Origin: Bacteroidales bacterium UBA7258
GTDB lineage: Bacteria; Bacteroidota; Bacteroidia; Bacteroidales; UBA932
Reading direction: 5' to 3'
NCBI GenBank assembly: GCA_002472565.1
Contig: DKSK01000004.1
Coordinates: forward strand, 1 to 12,498
Length of the DNA: 12,498 bases
Each line of letters begins with the position of its first letter. Within the stretch, counting starts at the first letter, position 1. Positions 6,123 to 12,498 of this stretch are shown here, piece by piece. The notes below the pieces were generated by a model. It was not told the DNA's origin and did no database searches. It saw nothing but the letters and a program-made list of their open reading frames with translations. The position numbers and the translations under genes were made by a program.

Positions 6123-6919
6123 CTGGCAGTGAAATTCAGCCTGTGGGCACTGGTGACTTCGGCCCTATCTATGACCAGTTCAAAGGGAAGCCGAAAGAGG
6201 CTGTTAAGTTCCTGATGTCAAAAAAAGAAGGAGAGGCTATAGGCGCATTACGCCATAAGGACATAGGTGACATAGACTTGGTATGGGGAAAAGAAGGCAC
6301 AGGCCAAAGCGATGGCTATGGACTCGCCAAACTTGTGAAATACCATCCAGAGGTGCTGAACAATCTTCAAGAGATACTTGATGACATGCACGTAGTAAAA
6401 CGTACAGCGAACCGAATTCAATTGGAAAGTGATACCCATCAAGCCACCGTGCGTCTTACCTGGAATGAGCAGAAAAAGAATTGGCTGCTTACAGCATTTG
6501 AAAAGAAAAGCAGTGCCCTCGACAATACGACGGACACTGCCAAGACCCTTTCAGGCAAGCGGAATGACACCGCTACTCCGCAAAACACTGCTTTCATTAG
6601 CAATAATAGCAAATCTTCTGAAACTAAGCAAGAAAAAGCCGAAAAACCTTCTGAAAATCAGCCGCAAAGTAACGGAAAGCCTGTGGGCGAAGAAGGCTCT
6701 GCAAACGGAGGACGAACGGAGGGTAATACCGGAACTTCCGACAATGGAGGAGCAGCTGAAAGCGATGGAGGAAGCGAAACAGATGAAGTAGACAAACAGG
6801 AAGGTGAGAAGGAGGAGAAGAAGGAGAAGAAGACCGAAGAAGCCAAAGCAGAGAAGCACAGAGGCGAAAGTGGAGAGGGAGGCCAAGAAGATCCAGCAAG
6901 AGCCATCACACATTGCTGA
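5996..6919 (+). pseudogene. Polyvalent phage protein, middle fragment with PBECR-like nuclease domain
   Basis: Residues 1-40 are a coiled coil (KRKALKAELDELRKRVDYWRS by eye). From about residue 50 to 170 lies a domain that reads like the phage Barnase-EndoU-ColicinE5/D-RelE-like nucleases (PBECR): a DFGPIYDQF start, EAIGALRHKDIGDIDLVWG, GYGLAKLVKYHPEVL, then NRIQLESD, THQATVRL and NWLLTAFEKK, including the conserved H/K residues expected of metal-free RNases. Such domains ride on phage polyvalent proteins and are thought to act in the recipient cell. The tail is a low-complexity acidic linker rich in E and K. The domain is AT-rich (about 40% GC) within GC-rich flanks, which suggests a swapped module. 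The frame differs by one from both neighbours, so one indel near 5975 and another near 6860 are needed to rebuild the parent gene. Confidence 0.65.
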
Positions 6920-9581
6920 AGGGATACAAGGGAAAGGTCTTACTTTGGGCGAAGAAGAAGCAGTGAGACTCGATGCACAGCCGAAGATAAAGGTATACAG
7001 GGCCATGCAGGAGCATGACGGCAAACTCTATCCTCCAACGAGCGGCATGATTCAGGAGGAATATACCGACAAGAACGGAGACGAGAAGACAGATGAGAAG
7101 GAGCGCTACGATAGGGCCTCCGGTGCAGCGGAGCCTGTGACGGAGGAAGAGGCCGCATTGCGTGACGCCGTGAGCGGTCTGCTTCGCAATGCCGGTATCG
7201 AGGTGATAGACGATGTCGAGGAAGGGCAGAGAGTGCTGGACAGAGCGAACGAGGTACTGCTGAGCAAGGACAAAAAAAGAGCACTTGAAACCGCCTCGCT
7301 GGGTGAAACATCCAGGTCATTAACTGCCATTCCAAGTGCTCTAGGTTCAAAGATATTAAATAATCTTGATACTCTTGTAACAAAATGCAAAAATTCTTCT
7401 ACTCAACCGAAAACTTTTATAGGTGAAGTTGCTGATGCGCTCGGCATCCCACAAGAGAGGTTCAAGGACAAGAGCAGCCGATATGCCACATTTGAGACGA
7501 AAAACGGCAATATCGTAACCATACGCATCAGCGACCACAACGCCACTGCGTCCAATCTTGACGTGAATGGACAGGAAGATGTCATCAGTATCGTGGTGTC
7601 TAACAAGCCCAATAAGGGCATCAATAATGATGGTAAATCCCATATTGTGGAATATTACTATAATGCCATCAAGTTGCGCAAGGCAGATGGCAAACCACTT
7701 GCCGCGATTGTGCGCAGTATCCAACAGGCATTGTACAGTGGCGAGTACAAGGATACGACTGGCCTTGCAGAAAGGCAGGAGGTTAATGCCGTAGACGTAA
7801 TTAAATACTATCGTTCTCAGAGAAGTAAGCTTAACGGAAGGGCTATGGCTCGCAGAGGGCGCGGATATGTGGAGGAAGAGAATGGCCGACTCATAAGCCG
7901 TAGAGCTAAAGAAGCCGAAGAAGATGGTTCCTTCCCTAAGCAGAAGTTCATCAGCCATTATAAAGTGTCTAACCGGGGGTTCAGATTACTCTCGAAGCTG
8001 GGCTTGATTGGATATGCAGGCTGGCATCATACAGGCAACAGTTTCAAGAAGACAGATTATTATGGCTGGAGCGAAGAGCCATTTGCAGATGCATATTCCA
8101 AGAACAAGAAGGATCTGGAAGAAATCGAGAAGCGGTTGGAGGAAACGCCAGTCAATGAGGGTGACGGCATACAATCAGATGCTGGAAGACTTCTGGAGCG
8201 TTATTGCGACCTTATGGGTTACCATGACGAAATCCGGGAGTTTCATATAAAGCTGTATCTGCAAGATGCATATAGAGAGAAACAACTCAATGAAGCCCTC
8301 AAAGAATTAGGACTTGATTCTAAAGATGTCAAGTTCTTCCGCACTCAGAATGGAGAAGCCTACGGCTTCATCGCCGAAGGAAAGATATATCTTGACCCGC
8401 GGATAGCCAAGGCTGATACGCCTATCCATGAATACACCCATCTATGGACAGAGGCCCTGAGAAATGCCAACCCGAAGGAGTGGCAGAACGTGGTGGAACT
8501 GATGAAGGATACCTGGGCCTGGGACTATGTGAAGGAAAGCTATCCTGAACTCGAAGGCGACGATGAGATAGCGGATGAGGCCCTCGCCCATTTCAGCGGA
8601 AGACAAGGAGCGAAACGTCTGCGCGAAGCCGCCAAGGATGAAATCGCCAAGGCGGACGGCATTCTCGGCGAAGCGGCTGTCTGGAGCGCGTTCAACAAGG
8701 TCAAGACCGCCCTAAAGAACTTCTGGCGCGGAGTGGCCGATCTCCTGCATATCCATTTCACGAGTGCCGAAGAGGTGGCCGACAAGGTGATGTATGACCT
8801 GCTGAATAGGGTGAAGCCGGGTGGCGATAGAAGCTATAGTTCCAATAGAAGATATAGAGAGGATAGAAGCGATAGCTCGGAAGATGTCGAGGCGGTGAAC
8901 GTCCCGGTGGCGAAGATGTTTGGCAAGAGCCAGCGGACACGGAAACAGCGTGCGGCCTTTGCAGCAAGGGAGCGCGAGAACATGGAAGCCACGGTAAGGG
9001 ATCTGGCGGAGAAGCTGCATCTCTCCAACGTGGAGATAAACACGTCCGGAGAGGCAGGCAACACGAGGATGGCGAGGGCCAAGGGCTATTTCAACAAGAA
9101 GACCGGGAAGATAGTCATAAAAGTCCGCAACCACAGGGATGCCGAAGACGCGAAGAAGACGCTGCTCCACGAGGGCGTAGCCCACTACGGACTGAGAAAG
9201 TTTCTCGGGGACAAGTTCGACGGCACACTCTCCGTCATCGACGCCGACGACAAAGACGCCGTGTCATACGTGAACGTGGAGAACGAGAGGCGCAAGGCGC
9301 TTGCGAAAAGCCTCGGACGCTCCTATGACGAGGTGTCGCTCATCGAGAACGCCTTCTTCATGGACGAGTTCTGGTACTGCCGCTATCTCGGCCCGGACGG
9401 GACCATACTCTGGGAGGGCGAATCGCCGTACCCGGACCGCTCGCACCCGTTCTGCATCTGCGCCACTCCTTTCATCGGAGGCAAGATCCAGTCCTACATG
9501 AGGGACGCCATCGACCACAACATACTCATAAACAGGACCATCATACTCCAGGACTGGCTCATAAGAACTATTGTGTCCTGA
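6804..9581 (+). pseudogene. Polyvalent phage protein with two zincin motifs, fused to portal fragment
   Basis: This open frame of 925 codons continues the polyvalent protein. The arginine run at its formal start is a wrong-frame reading of a GAGAAG-rich linker; genuine sequence resumes near TEAKVEREAKKIQQ (residue 18). In order: a helical linker; an AT-rich module at 160-330 with YATFETKNGNIVTIRISDHN and SIVVSNKPNKGINNDGK, of unknown activity; a module with WHHTGNSFKKTDYYGW; a zinc-peptidase motif IHEYTH (H542, E543, H546); and a second HEGVAHYGLRKFLG (H789, E790, H794), both typical of phage polyvalent proteins. Around residue 808-812 the sequence changes to phage portal (DADDKDAVSYVNVENERRK, FWYCRYLGPDG, SHPFCICATPFIGG, AIDHNILINR), which breaks off at the stop. 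Two structural genes have thus been joined in frame by a deletion. It may still be translated, but as a relic. Confidence 0.65.
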
Positions 9582-9602
9582 AGTACGGCCGCCGTATTTC
9601 AG
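9578..9602. repeat. 25-bp near-perfect palindrome at the end of the phage remnant
   Basis: CTGAAGTACGGC (9578-9589) and GCCGTATTTCAG (9591-9602) are mirror halves around one base, with a single G/T departure that would still pair in RNA. It begins one base before the TGA that ends the portal fragment. It could act as a terminator in either direction, though no T tract follows, or be a recombination scar. Confidence 0.55.
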
Positions 9603-9668
9603 ATCAGATTTCAATGTGGTCTGTCTCTTGTCAGAGGGAATCCGATGTCATGGCGACTTTGTGGATAT

Positions 9669-9703
9669 TTTGAAGTATCTGAACGGATGATTTCGTAATT
9701 TTG
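9669..9703 (+). promoter_or_regulatory. Candidate promoter of the nucleotide hydrolase operon
   Basis: TAATTTTG (9696-9703) matches the TAnnTTTG -7 box and ends 19 bp before the ATG at 9723. TTTG (9669-9672) is a possible -33 box, but the 23-bp gap is longer than the usual 19-21. With the phage fragment ending before it, the downstream genes probably start their own transcript here. Confidence 0.5.
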
Positions 9704-9722
9704 GCAAAAAATCGAGCGAGAC

Positions 9723-10175
9723 ATGAGTCAAGATACTGTCCGGCTGAAGAAAATATATTTCGCCGGTTCTATCCGGGGAGGGCGGGACGATGCCGGCCTC
9801 TACAAGAAAATGATCGCATACATCCAGCGGGAGAACATCGTCCTCACCGAACACGTCGGAGACCTGTCGCTGAGCAAGGCTGAAGGAAGGGAAGACCGTG
9901 ACGCGGCCATCTATGAGCAGGATACCGCCTGGCTGCGGGAAACCGACTTGGTGATTGCCGAATGCTCCACGCCGTCTCTTGGCGTCGGCTACGAACTGGC
10001 CTATGCCGAAGCCCACGGGAAGCCTGTCCACATCTTCTACAACAAGGCCCGCACGAAGCTCTCCGCCATGCTTTCCGGCGACAGGCACTTCCACATCCAT
10101 CCCTACGGGAGCGAAGAGGAGCTTTGGCCGCTAATTGACGCAATTCTGAAGATAACAATTCCGCCGCATCGGTAA
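9723..10175 (+). CDS. DNPH1-like 2'-deoxynucleoside 5'-phosphate N-hydrolase
   Basis: The 150-residue protein belongs to the nucleoside 2-deoxyribosyltransferase superfamily and most resembles DNPH1/Rcl, which splits the N-glycosidic bond of 2'-deoxynucleoside 5'-monophosphates to base and deoxyribose 5-phosphate. The evidence is the phosphate-binding N-terminus IYFAGSIRGGRDD (11-23), VLTEHVGD (40-47), the EQD..WL segment with D67, and SLGVGYELAYA (85-95), whose E91 matches the catalytic glutamate; LSAMLSGDRHF (113-123) is also family-typical. Length agrees with the family. It has its own promoter and is followed after 6 bp by a small gene, suggesting an operon. In a cell it may clear modified nucleotides; next to phage debris, a defence or anti-phage nucleotide role is possible but speculative. 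Confidence 0.85.
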   Translation: MSQDTVRLKKIYFAGSIRGGRDDAGLYKKMIAYIQRENIVLTEHVGDLSLSKAEGREDRDAAIYEQDTAWLRETDLVIAECSTPSLGVGYELAYAEAHGKPVHIFYNKARTKLSAMLSGDRHFHIHPYGSEEELWPLIDAILKITIPPHR

Positions 10176-10189
10176 CGACAAATGATAAG
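10170..10189. repeat. 20-bp direct repeat, right copy (pairs with 5477-5496)
   Basis: This copy spans the stop of the hydrolase gene (TAA at 10173-10175) and the start of the next gene (ATG at 10182-10184). In the left copy the ATG is ACG, so no gene can start there the same way. The repeat may therefore mark the natural 5' end of the 10182 gene, with the left copy a decayed duplicate. Confidence 0.6.
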
Positions 10190-10436
10190 CAAGGACAGTA
10201 TTGAGACAGCATATAGCTTCCTGCACCAGAAGCGAAATGTCTATATCCATTCCACCCTCGACTGGCAGAAGGATGACATAGAACTGGCCATTGACAGCTA
10301 TGTGGATGACATGAGCCAGGAACTCTATGAGGCCCTGTCCTGCGGCAGGGCTGATTTCCTGAGAGAGCACAAACGCTTCGGAGAGGATATCACTTTGGCC
10401 GTAAATAGATTAGAGGAAATGTTATCAAAAGAGTAA
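10182..10436 (+). CDS. Small conserved-looking protein of unknown function
   Basis: I cannot assign a function to this 84-residue protein. It is acidic, predicted all-helical, and has no signal or membrane segment. Recurrent features are ETAYSFLHQK at the start, a tryptophan-aspartate segment HSTLDWQKDDIELAIDSYV, and a C-terminal helix with FLREHKRFGEDI. The ATG lies 6 bp after the hydrolase stop, and the DUF1304 gene starts 8 bp after its own stop, so it is almost certainly co-transcribed. The start codon sits within the 20-bp repeat. Its place between an enzyme and a membrane protein suggests an accessory or regulatory subunit, but nothing in the sequence proves it. Confidence 0.7.
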   Translation: MISKDSIETAYSFLHQKRNVYIHSTLDWQKDDIELAIDSYVDDMSQELYEALSCGRADFLREHKRFGEDITLAVNRLEEMLSKE

Positions 10437-10444
10437 TTTTAGCT

Positions 10445-10798
10445 ATGACTATATTGACGACCGTAATTGCAACCCTTGTGGCTTTGGAGCATTTGTATAT
10501 CATGTATCTGGAAACAATAGGAACGGCTTCCAAGAATACGTCCAGGGTGTTCGGCATCAGCACAGAAAGGCTGAAAGAAAAGGATATTTCTACTCTTTTA
10601 AAGAATCAGGGCGTATATAACGGCCTGATAGCCGTCCTCTTGTTGTTTGCCGTATATCAACAAAACTTGCTATGGACTCGTCTCTTGCTTGGATATGTTA
10701 TCCTCGTCGCCGTGTACGGAGCGTTCACAAGCAAGCCAAGTATCATATTGAAGCAAGGCGGCCTGGCGGTTCTGGGCCTGATTTGCAGCTTCATCTGA
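10445..10798 (+). CDS. DUF1304-family small integral membrane protein
   Basis: The 117-residue product has four hydrophobic helices: about 2-22 (LTTVIATLVALEHLYIMYLE), 55-72 (VYNGLIAVLLLFAVYQQ), 76-92 (WTRLLLGYVILVAVYGA) and 102-117 (KQGGLAVLGLICSFI). The ALEHLYIMYLE motif in the first helix, the FGIS segment at 36-39, the NQGVYNGL motif and the IVAxYGA-like motif in the third helix are diagnostic of DUF1304 (COG3759), inner-membrane proteins of unknown function. Length is normal and the frame intact. It follows the small gene by 8 bp and its stop overlaps the next short ORF by one base, consistent with an operon. Confidence 0.85.
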   Translation: MTILTTVIATLVALEHLYIMYLETIGTASKNTSRVFGISTERLKEKDISTLLKNQGVYNGLIAVLLLFAVYQQNLLWTRLLLGYVILVAVYGAFTSKPSIILKQGGLAVLGLICSFI

Positions 10799-10935
10799 TG
10801 ATATCAGGCCCTCCAGGTATCTTCATCGAAGAAAGATATACTGAACATTCCCGTTGCCGCAAGATGATCGAGGCCGGGCTTATGACAGAGGCCGGACTAC
10901 TTGCCATGCCCCAAAATATAAGGAACAACAAGTAG
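10798..10935 (+). CDS. Short ORF (45 aa), possibly the tail of a YdeI-like gene
   Basis: The ATG overlaps the DUF1304 stop as TGATG, a common coupling arrangement, and the frame encodes 45 residues. The section SRCRKMIEAGLMTEAGL faintly recalls the SR-x-KxxRLxxxGxMTxAG segment of YdeI/OmdA-like proteins, which are near 180-200 residues long, so if related this would be only a fragment. No domain can be defended on this length. It may be a genuine small protein, or the remains of a gene brought next to the operon by deletion. Confidence 0.3.
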   Translation: MISGPPGIFIEERYTEHSRCRKMIEAGLMTEAGLLAMPQNIRNNK

Positions 10936-10972
10936 ACCGGGCTATAGTCAAAACGCTATATCCAGAACGAGA

Positions 10973-11335
10973 TTAGAGCGTCATCACCCGCCTCATCTCC
11001 AGGTTCTCGTAGCCTTCAGGGAAGTGAGTGGAGAGATAGACAGTAGGATTATTCTGGATGAACTCACGTACACGGTCAAGGGTCTCACGGGCAGCCTTGA
11101 TATCCTCGAAGACGATGCTCAGCTTGTTCGCTTTCAGGGCTGCGTCGCAATAAGTCACATCGCCGTGCAACATATAGAAGAGGCCGTCATTTTCGACAAT
11201 GACGATGATGGTGCCTTTGTTGTGGCCCTTAGCCTCGATGTACCAGATGCCGTCGGCAATCTGCTGTGCATTTGGGAAGTTCTTGTAGGCCTGGCCGTAG
11301 CTTGCGCGTACGATGTTTTCTCCTTCCAGCTTCAT
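10973..11335 (-). pseudogene. C-terminal half of a metallo-beta-lactamase-fold hydrolase
   Basis: The 120-residue frame holds the second half of an MBL-fold enzyme of the lactonase-like type: IWYIEAKGHNKGTIIVIVE, with GHNKG corresponding to the usual GHTxG metal-ligand turn; FYMLHGDVTY, whose D would bridge the metals; and VYLSTHFPEGYEN, carrying the last histidine. The N-terminal half with the HxHxDH signature is absent. In-frame sequence runs only about nine codons upstream of the ATG (PEDADA just before it) before a stop, and then the Argonaute remnant begins. The ATG at 11335 is therefore probably an internal methionine. Without the first metal site it cannot be active. Confidence 0.65.
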
Positions 11336-11374
11336 GGCGTCTGCATCCTCCGGTGCCCGGGGCTACTCCGTTCG

Positions 11375-11966
11375 TTACAGGAACCAGAGGTTCCGTTTTC
11401 CGAATTCAGGCAGGTAGTCGTCCTCGAAGTGGGGGACAATCTCCGCAACCATCTCGGGATATTTGATGGTGATGGGGAGGTTCTGCTACTTGACTGACTT
11501 CCAGTACATTCGGCTGAACTTATAGATCTGGCAGAGCAGGTCGCGGACTTCTTCCATTCGAAGGACGGCATCCTCAGGCGCTGCGCCGGGGAATATCTTG
11601 TTCAGTTAATATCTTGTTCAGTTTAACCTTGACAGGGAAGAGGTAGTCCCAGCGGCCATCGGAACCATAACGGGAGTTGTTGTACAGCAGGAATTCATTG
11701 TAGCCCAACTTTACGTAGGTGCCGCTGAGAGGCATCAGGCCGGGGTGGGCGGTATCGAATCCGACGTAGTCGCTGGCCCCGGTCTTGTTGATGGTGACGA
11801 TGTAAAGCGGCACATTGATACGCATACGCATCAGCATATCCGTAATCTTTTTCGAGTGCTTCTTGCTCATCGTCTTGTAGTAGTGGATGATGACCCGCTC
11901 GGCCTGCGTGTCGGCGGCGATGAAGGCTCCGAGGGCCTTGCGGATGCTCTCTACTATGCGATGCAA
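11375..11966 (-). pseudogene. Prokaryotic Argonaute, C-terminal PIWI remnant
   Basis: Two frames together rebuild about 190 residues of the PIWI end of a long prokaryotic Argonaute. The first, read from 11966, gives RVIIHYYKTMSKKH, then NVPLYIVTINKT, DYVGFD, LMPLSGTYVKLG, FLLYNNSRYG and LFPVKVKLNKI. A 16-bp tandem duplication (11592-11623) then shifts the frame. Removing one copy lets the protein run on through EEVRDLLCQIYKFSRMYWKS and KYPEMVAEIVPHF to the terminal NLWFL at 11375-11377, broken only by a TAG at 11486-11488 where CAG (Gln) is expected. The N, PAZ and MID regions are missing; in-frame sequence stops about 25 bp upstream of 11966. The family runs to roughly 700 residues. Argonautes use short guides against invading nucleic acid; this one is dead. 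By eye, the usual acidic residue before the KTMSKK loop is a tyrosine, hinting at a non-cutting parent, though alignment is needed. Confidence 0.75.
11592..11623. repeat. Perfect 16-bp tandem duplication within the Argonaute remnant
   Basis: AATATCTTGTTCAGTT occurs twice back to back. Sixteen is not a multiple of three, so the duplication breaks the reading frame; deleting one copy restores an uninterrupted protein. The copies are identical, which points to a recent slippage event. Confidence 0.9.
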
Positions 11967-12053
11967 AAATTAGACTGACCGTTCAATCAGTGAGTTACGA
12001 GAAACGTGGTACAAATACGGTACATATTCCGACAAAACAAGGATAAACAACCA

Positions 12054-12485
12054 TTATTGCTTCATGATAGGGAAGTCGCCACTATTCCTTTTGGAATCCC
12101 GCGGCTCGATGTATGATTGTTCCTGACGACCTATACTATGACGATCAATCACGGTCTTAAATGACCTAGCGTAATTAGGCAAGGTATAAACATCAGCCAA
12201 CTTGGCTTTCGACATCTCAGCTAATATTTCTTCCATTATCTCGGGAGGTGCCGGTACACCATATAACGCAGAATGCAGTCGATTGATTTTCCCTCGAATG
12301 TCCATCTGTGATGCTGCATAGTAGCAAATGCCTAAAAGAAACTGTTCAAACACATCCTCCGGCATACACGATATTCTCTCATTCTCTGTGCCGTTATTAA
12401 ACACTACTTCTTGCGAAGGGGTAAACTGGACTCTCCCTCCCAAGAAAGTGGATTTCTTCTTTGCTGCAGGATTGCCATTATACAT
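12054..12485 (-). CDS. Protein of unknown function
   Basis: I do not recognise the 143-residue product. It has no signal peptide or membrane helix. The N-terminal 35 residues look beta-rich (TFLGGRVQFTPSQEVVFNNG), the middle helical (EDVFEQFLLGICYYAASQMDI and EIMEEILAEMSKAKLADV), and the C-terminus basic and probably disordered (RDSKRNSGDF). The ATG at 12485 is 13 bp from the window edge, so promoter and upstream partner cannot be seen. It lies on the same strand as the Argonaute remnant, 87 bp upstream, and is intact although the downstream pieces are decayed. It is more AT-rich than the Argonaute region, so they may have different origins. The gap 11967-12053 holds only a GTACC-type direct repeat, with no clear promoter. 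Confidence 0.6.
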   Translation of the reverse strand: MYNGNPAAKKKSTFLGGRVQFTPSQEVVFNNGTENERISCMPEDVFEQFLLGICYYAASQMDIRGKINRLHSALYGVPAPPEIMEEILAEMSKAKLADVYTLPNYARSFKTVIDRHSIGRQEQSYIEPRDSKRNSGDFPIMKQ

Positions 12486-12498
12486 AATTAGAAGATAC

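Larger units (their letters stand above)
5605..9602 (+). mobile_element. Prophage remnant (polyvalent protein and portal fragments)
   Basis: From about 5605 the plus strand encodes phage proteins only. Coding starts abruptly at AYQKKDRLAVLDDIIKGY with no start codon, passes through three overlapping frames, and ends in a portal-protein fragment against a 25-bp palindrome. No integrase, terminase or capsid gene is present, so this is debris, not a functional prophage. The stretch 5497-5604 before it holds nothing I can interpret. GC is about 55-62% in the outer parts and 33-40% in two inner modules. Confidence 0.65.

Noticed and set aside
6803..6840. Arginine-rich N-terminus (MRRRRRRRRRP) of the long 6804 frame
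   Set aside because: It is the off-frame reading of a GAGAAG-rich linker whose correct frame gives an E/K stretch continuous with the upstream fragment.
6551..7024. Long minus-strand ORFs rich in S, L and F opposite the phage linker
   Set aside because: They mirror the low-complexity E/K/G linker on the plus strand and have no domain, start context or promoter.
11024..11497. Plus-strand ORF of 157 codons opposite the MBL fragment
   Set aside because: It is antisense to recognisable MBL and PIWI sequence and has no identifiable domain.
1..12498. tRNA, rRNA or origin of replication
   Set aside because: No T-loop-like GTTCGANNC with acceptor pairing, rRNA core sequence or DnaA-box cluster was noticed on either strand by eye.

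Overview
The window looks like accessory chromosome from a member of the Bacteroidota, most likely Bacteroidales. The support is indirect: several -7 boxes of the TAnnTTTG type, start codons without a clear Shine-Dalgarno, a secreted GH13 enzyme, and phage, transposase and Argonaute proteins that read like Bacteroidales families. Base composition swings strongly along the window (about 33 to 62% GC by 60-base line), and many genes are truncated or broken, so this is a recombination hot spot holding both intact cargo and gene fragments. No rRNA, tRNA or CRISPR array was seen.

Region 1 (1-1620) is an insertion-sequence-like element on the minus strand. Its single protein joins a MerR-type DNA-binding domain to a complete IS3-family DDE transposase. 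Behind the gene lies a degenerate tandem array of about 31-33 bp units starting GGTTGACT. In front of it is a MerR-style promoter: TTGACT, 19 bp spacer with a palindrome, then TATCTTTG. The TTGACTC word thus occurs at both ends, pointing inward.

Region 2 (1620-3060) holds an intact GNAT acetyltransferase with a good terminator, a truncated phage-type amidase on the opposite strand, and an intergenic stretch with a promoter-like box, a structured segment of about 70 nt and a U-tract terminator (a candidate small RNA or leader). Three GGGGACAA/TTGTCCCC motifs follow.

Region 3 (3055-5495) has a small unrecognised ORF whose stop overlaps by 4 bp the start of a secreted GH13 alpha-glucosidase/amylase-like enzyme. 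The small ORF may itself be damaged by an early TGA.

Region 4 (about 5605-9602) is a prophage remnant: a 5'-truncated, twice frame-shifted polyvalent phage protein with a PBECR-like nuclease domain, a second AT-rich module of unknown role and two zinc-metallopeptidase motifs, fused in frame to a piece of a phage portal protein. A 20-bp, one-mismatch direct repeat (5477-5496 and 10170-10189) lies on either side.

Region 5 (9660-10935) is a likely operon: a DNPH1-like 2'-deoxynucleoside 5'-phosphate N-hydrolase, a small conserved-looking unknown protein, a DUF1304 membrane protein and a possible 45-aa tail ORF.

Region 6 (10973-12485, minus strand) carries the C-terminal half of a metallo-beta-lactamase-fold hydrolase, the C-terminal PIWI part of a prokaryotic Argonaute broken by a 16-bp tandem duplication and a nonsense codon, and an intact ORF of unknown function. 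The Argonaute remnant and the MerR-IS3 fusion with its repeat array are the most notable items.
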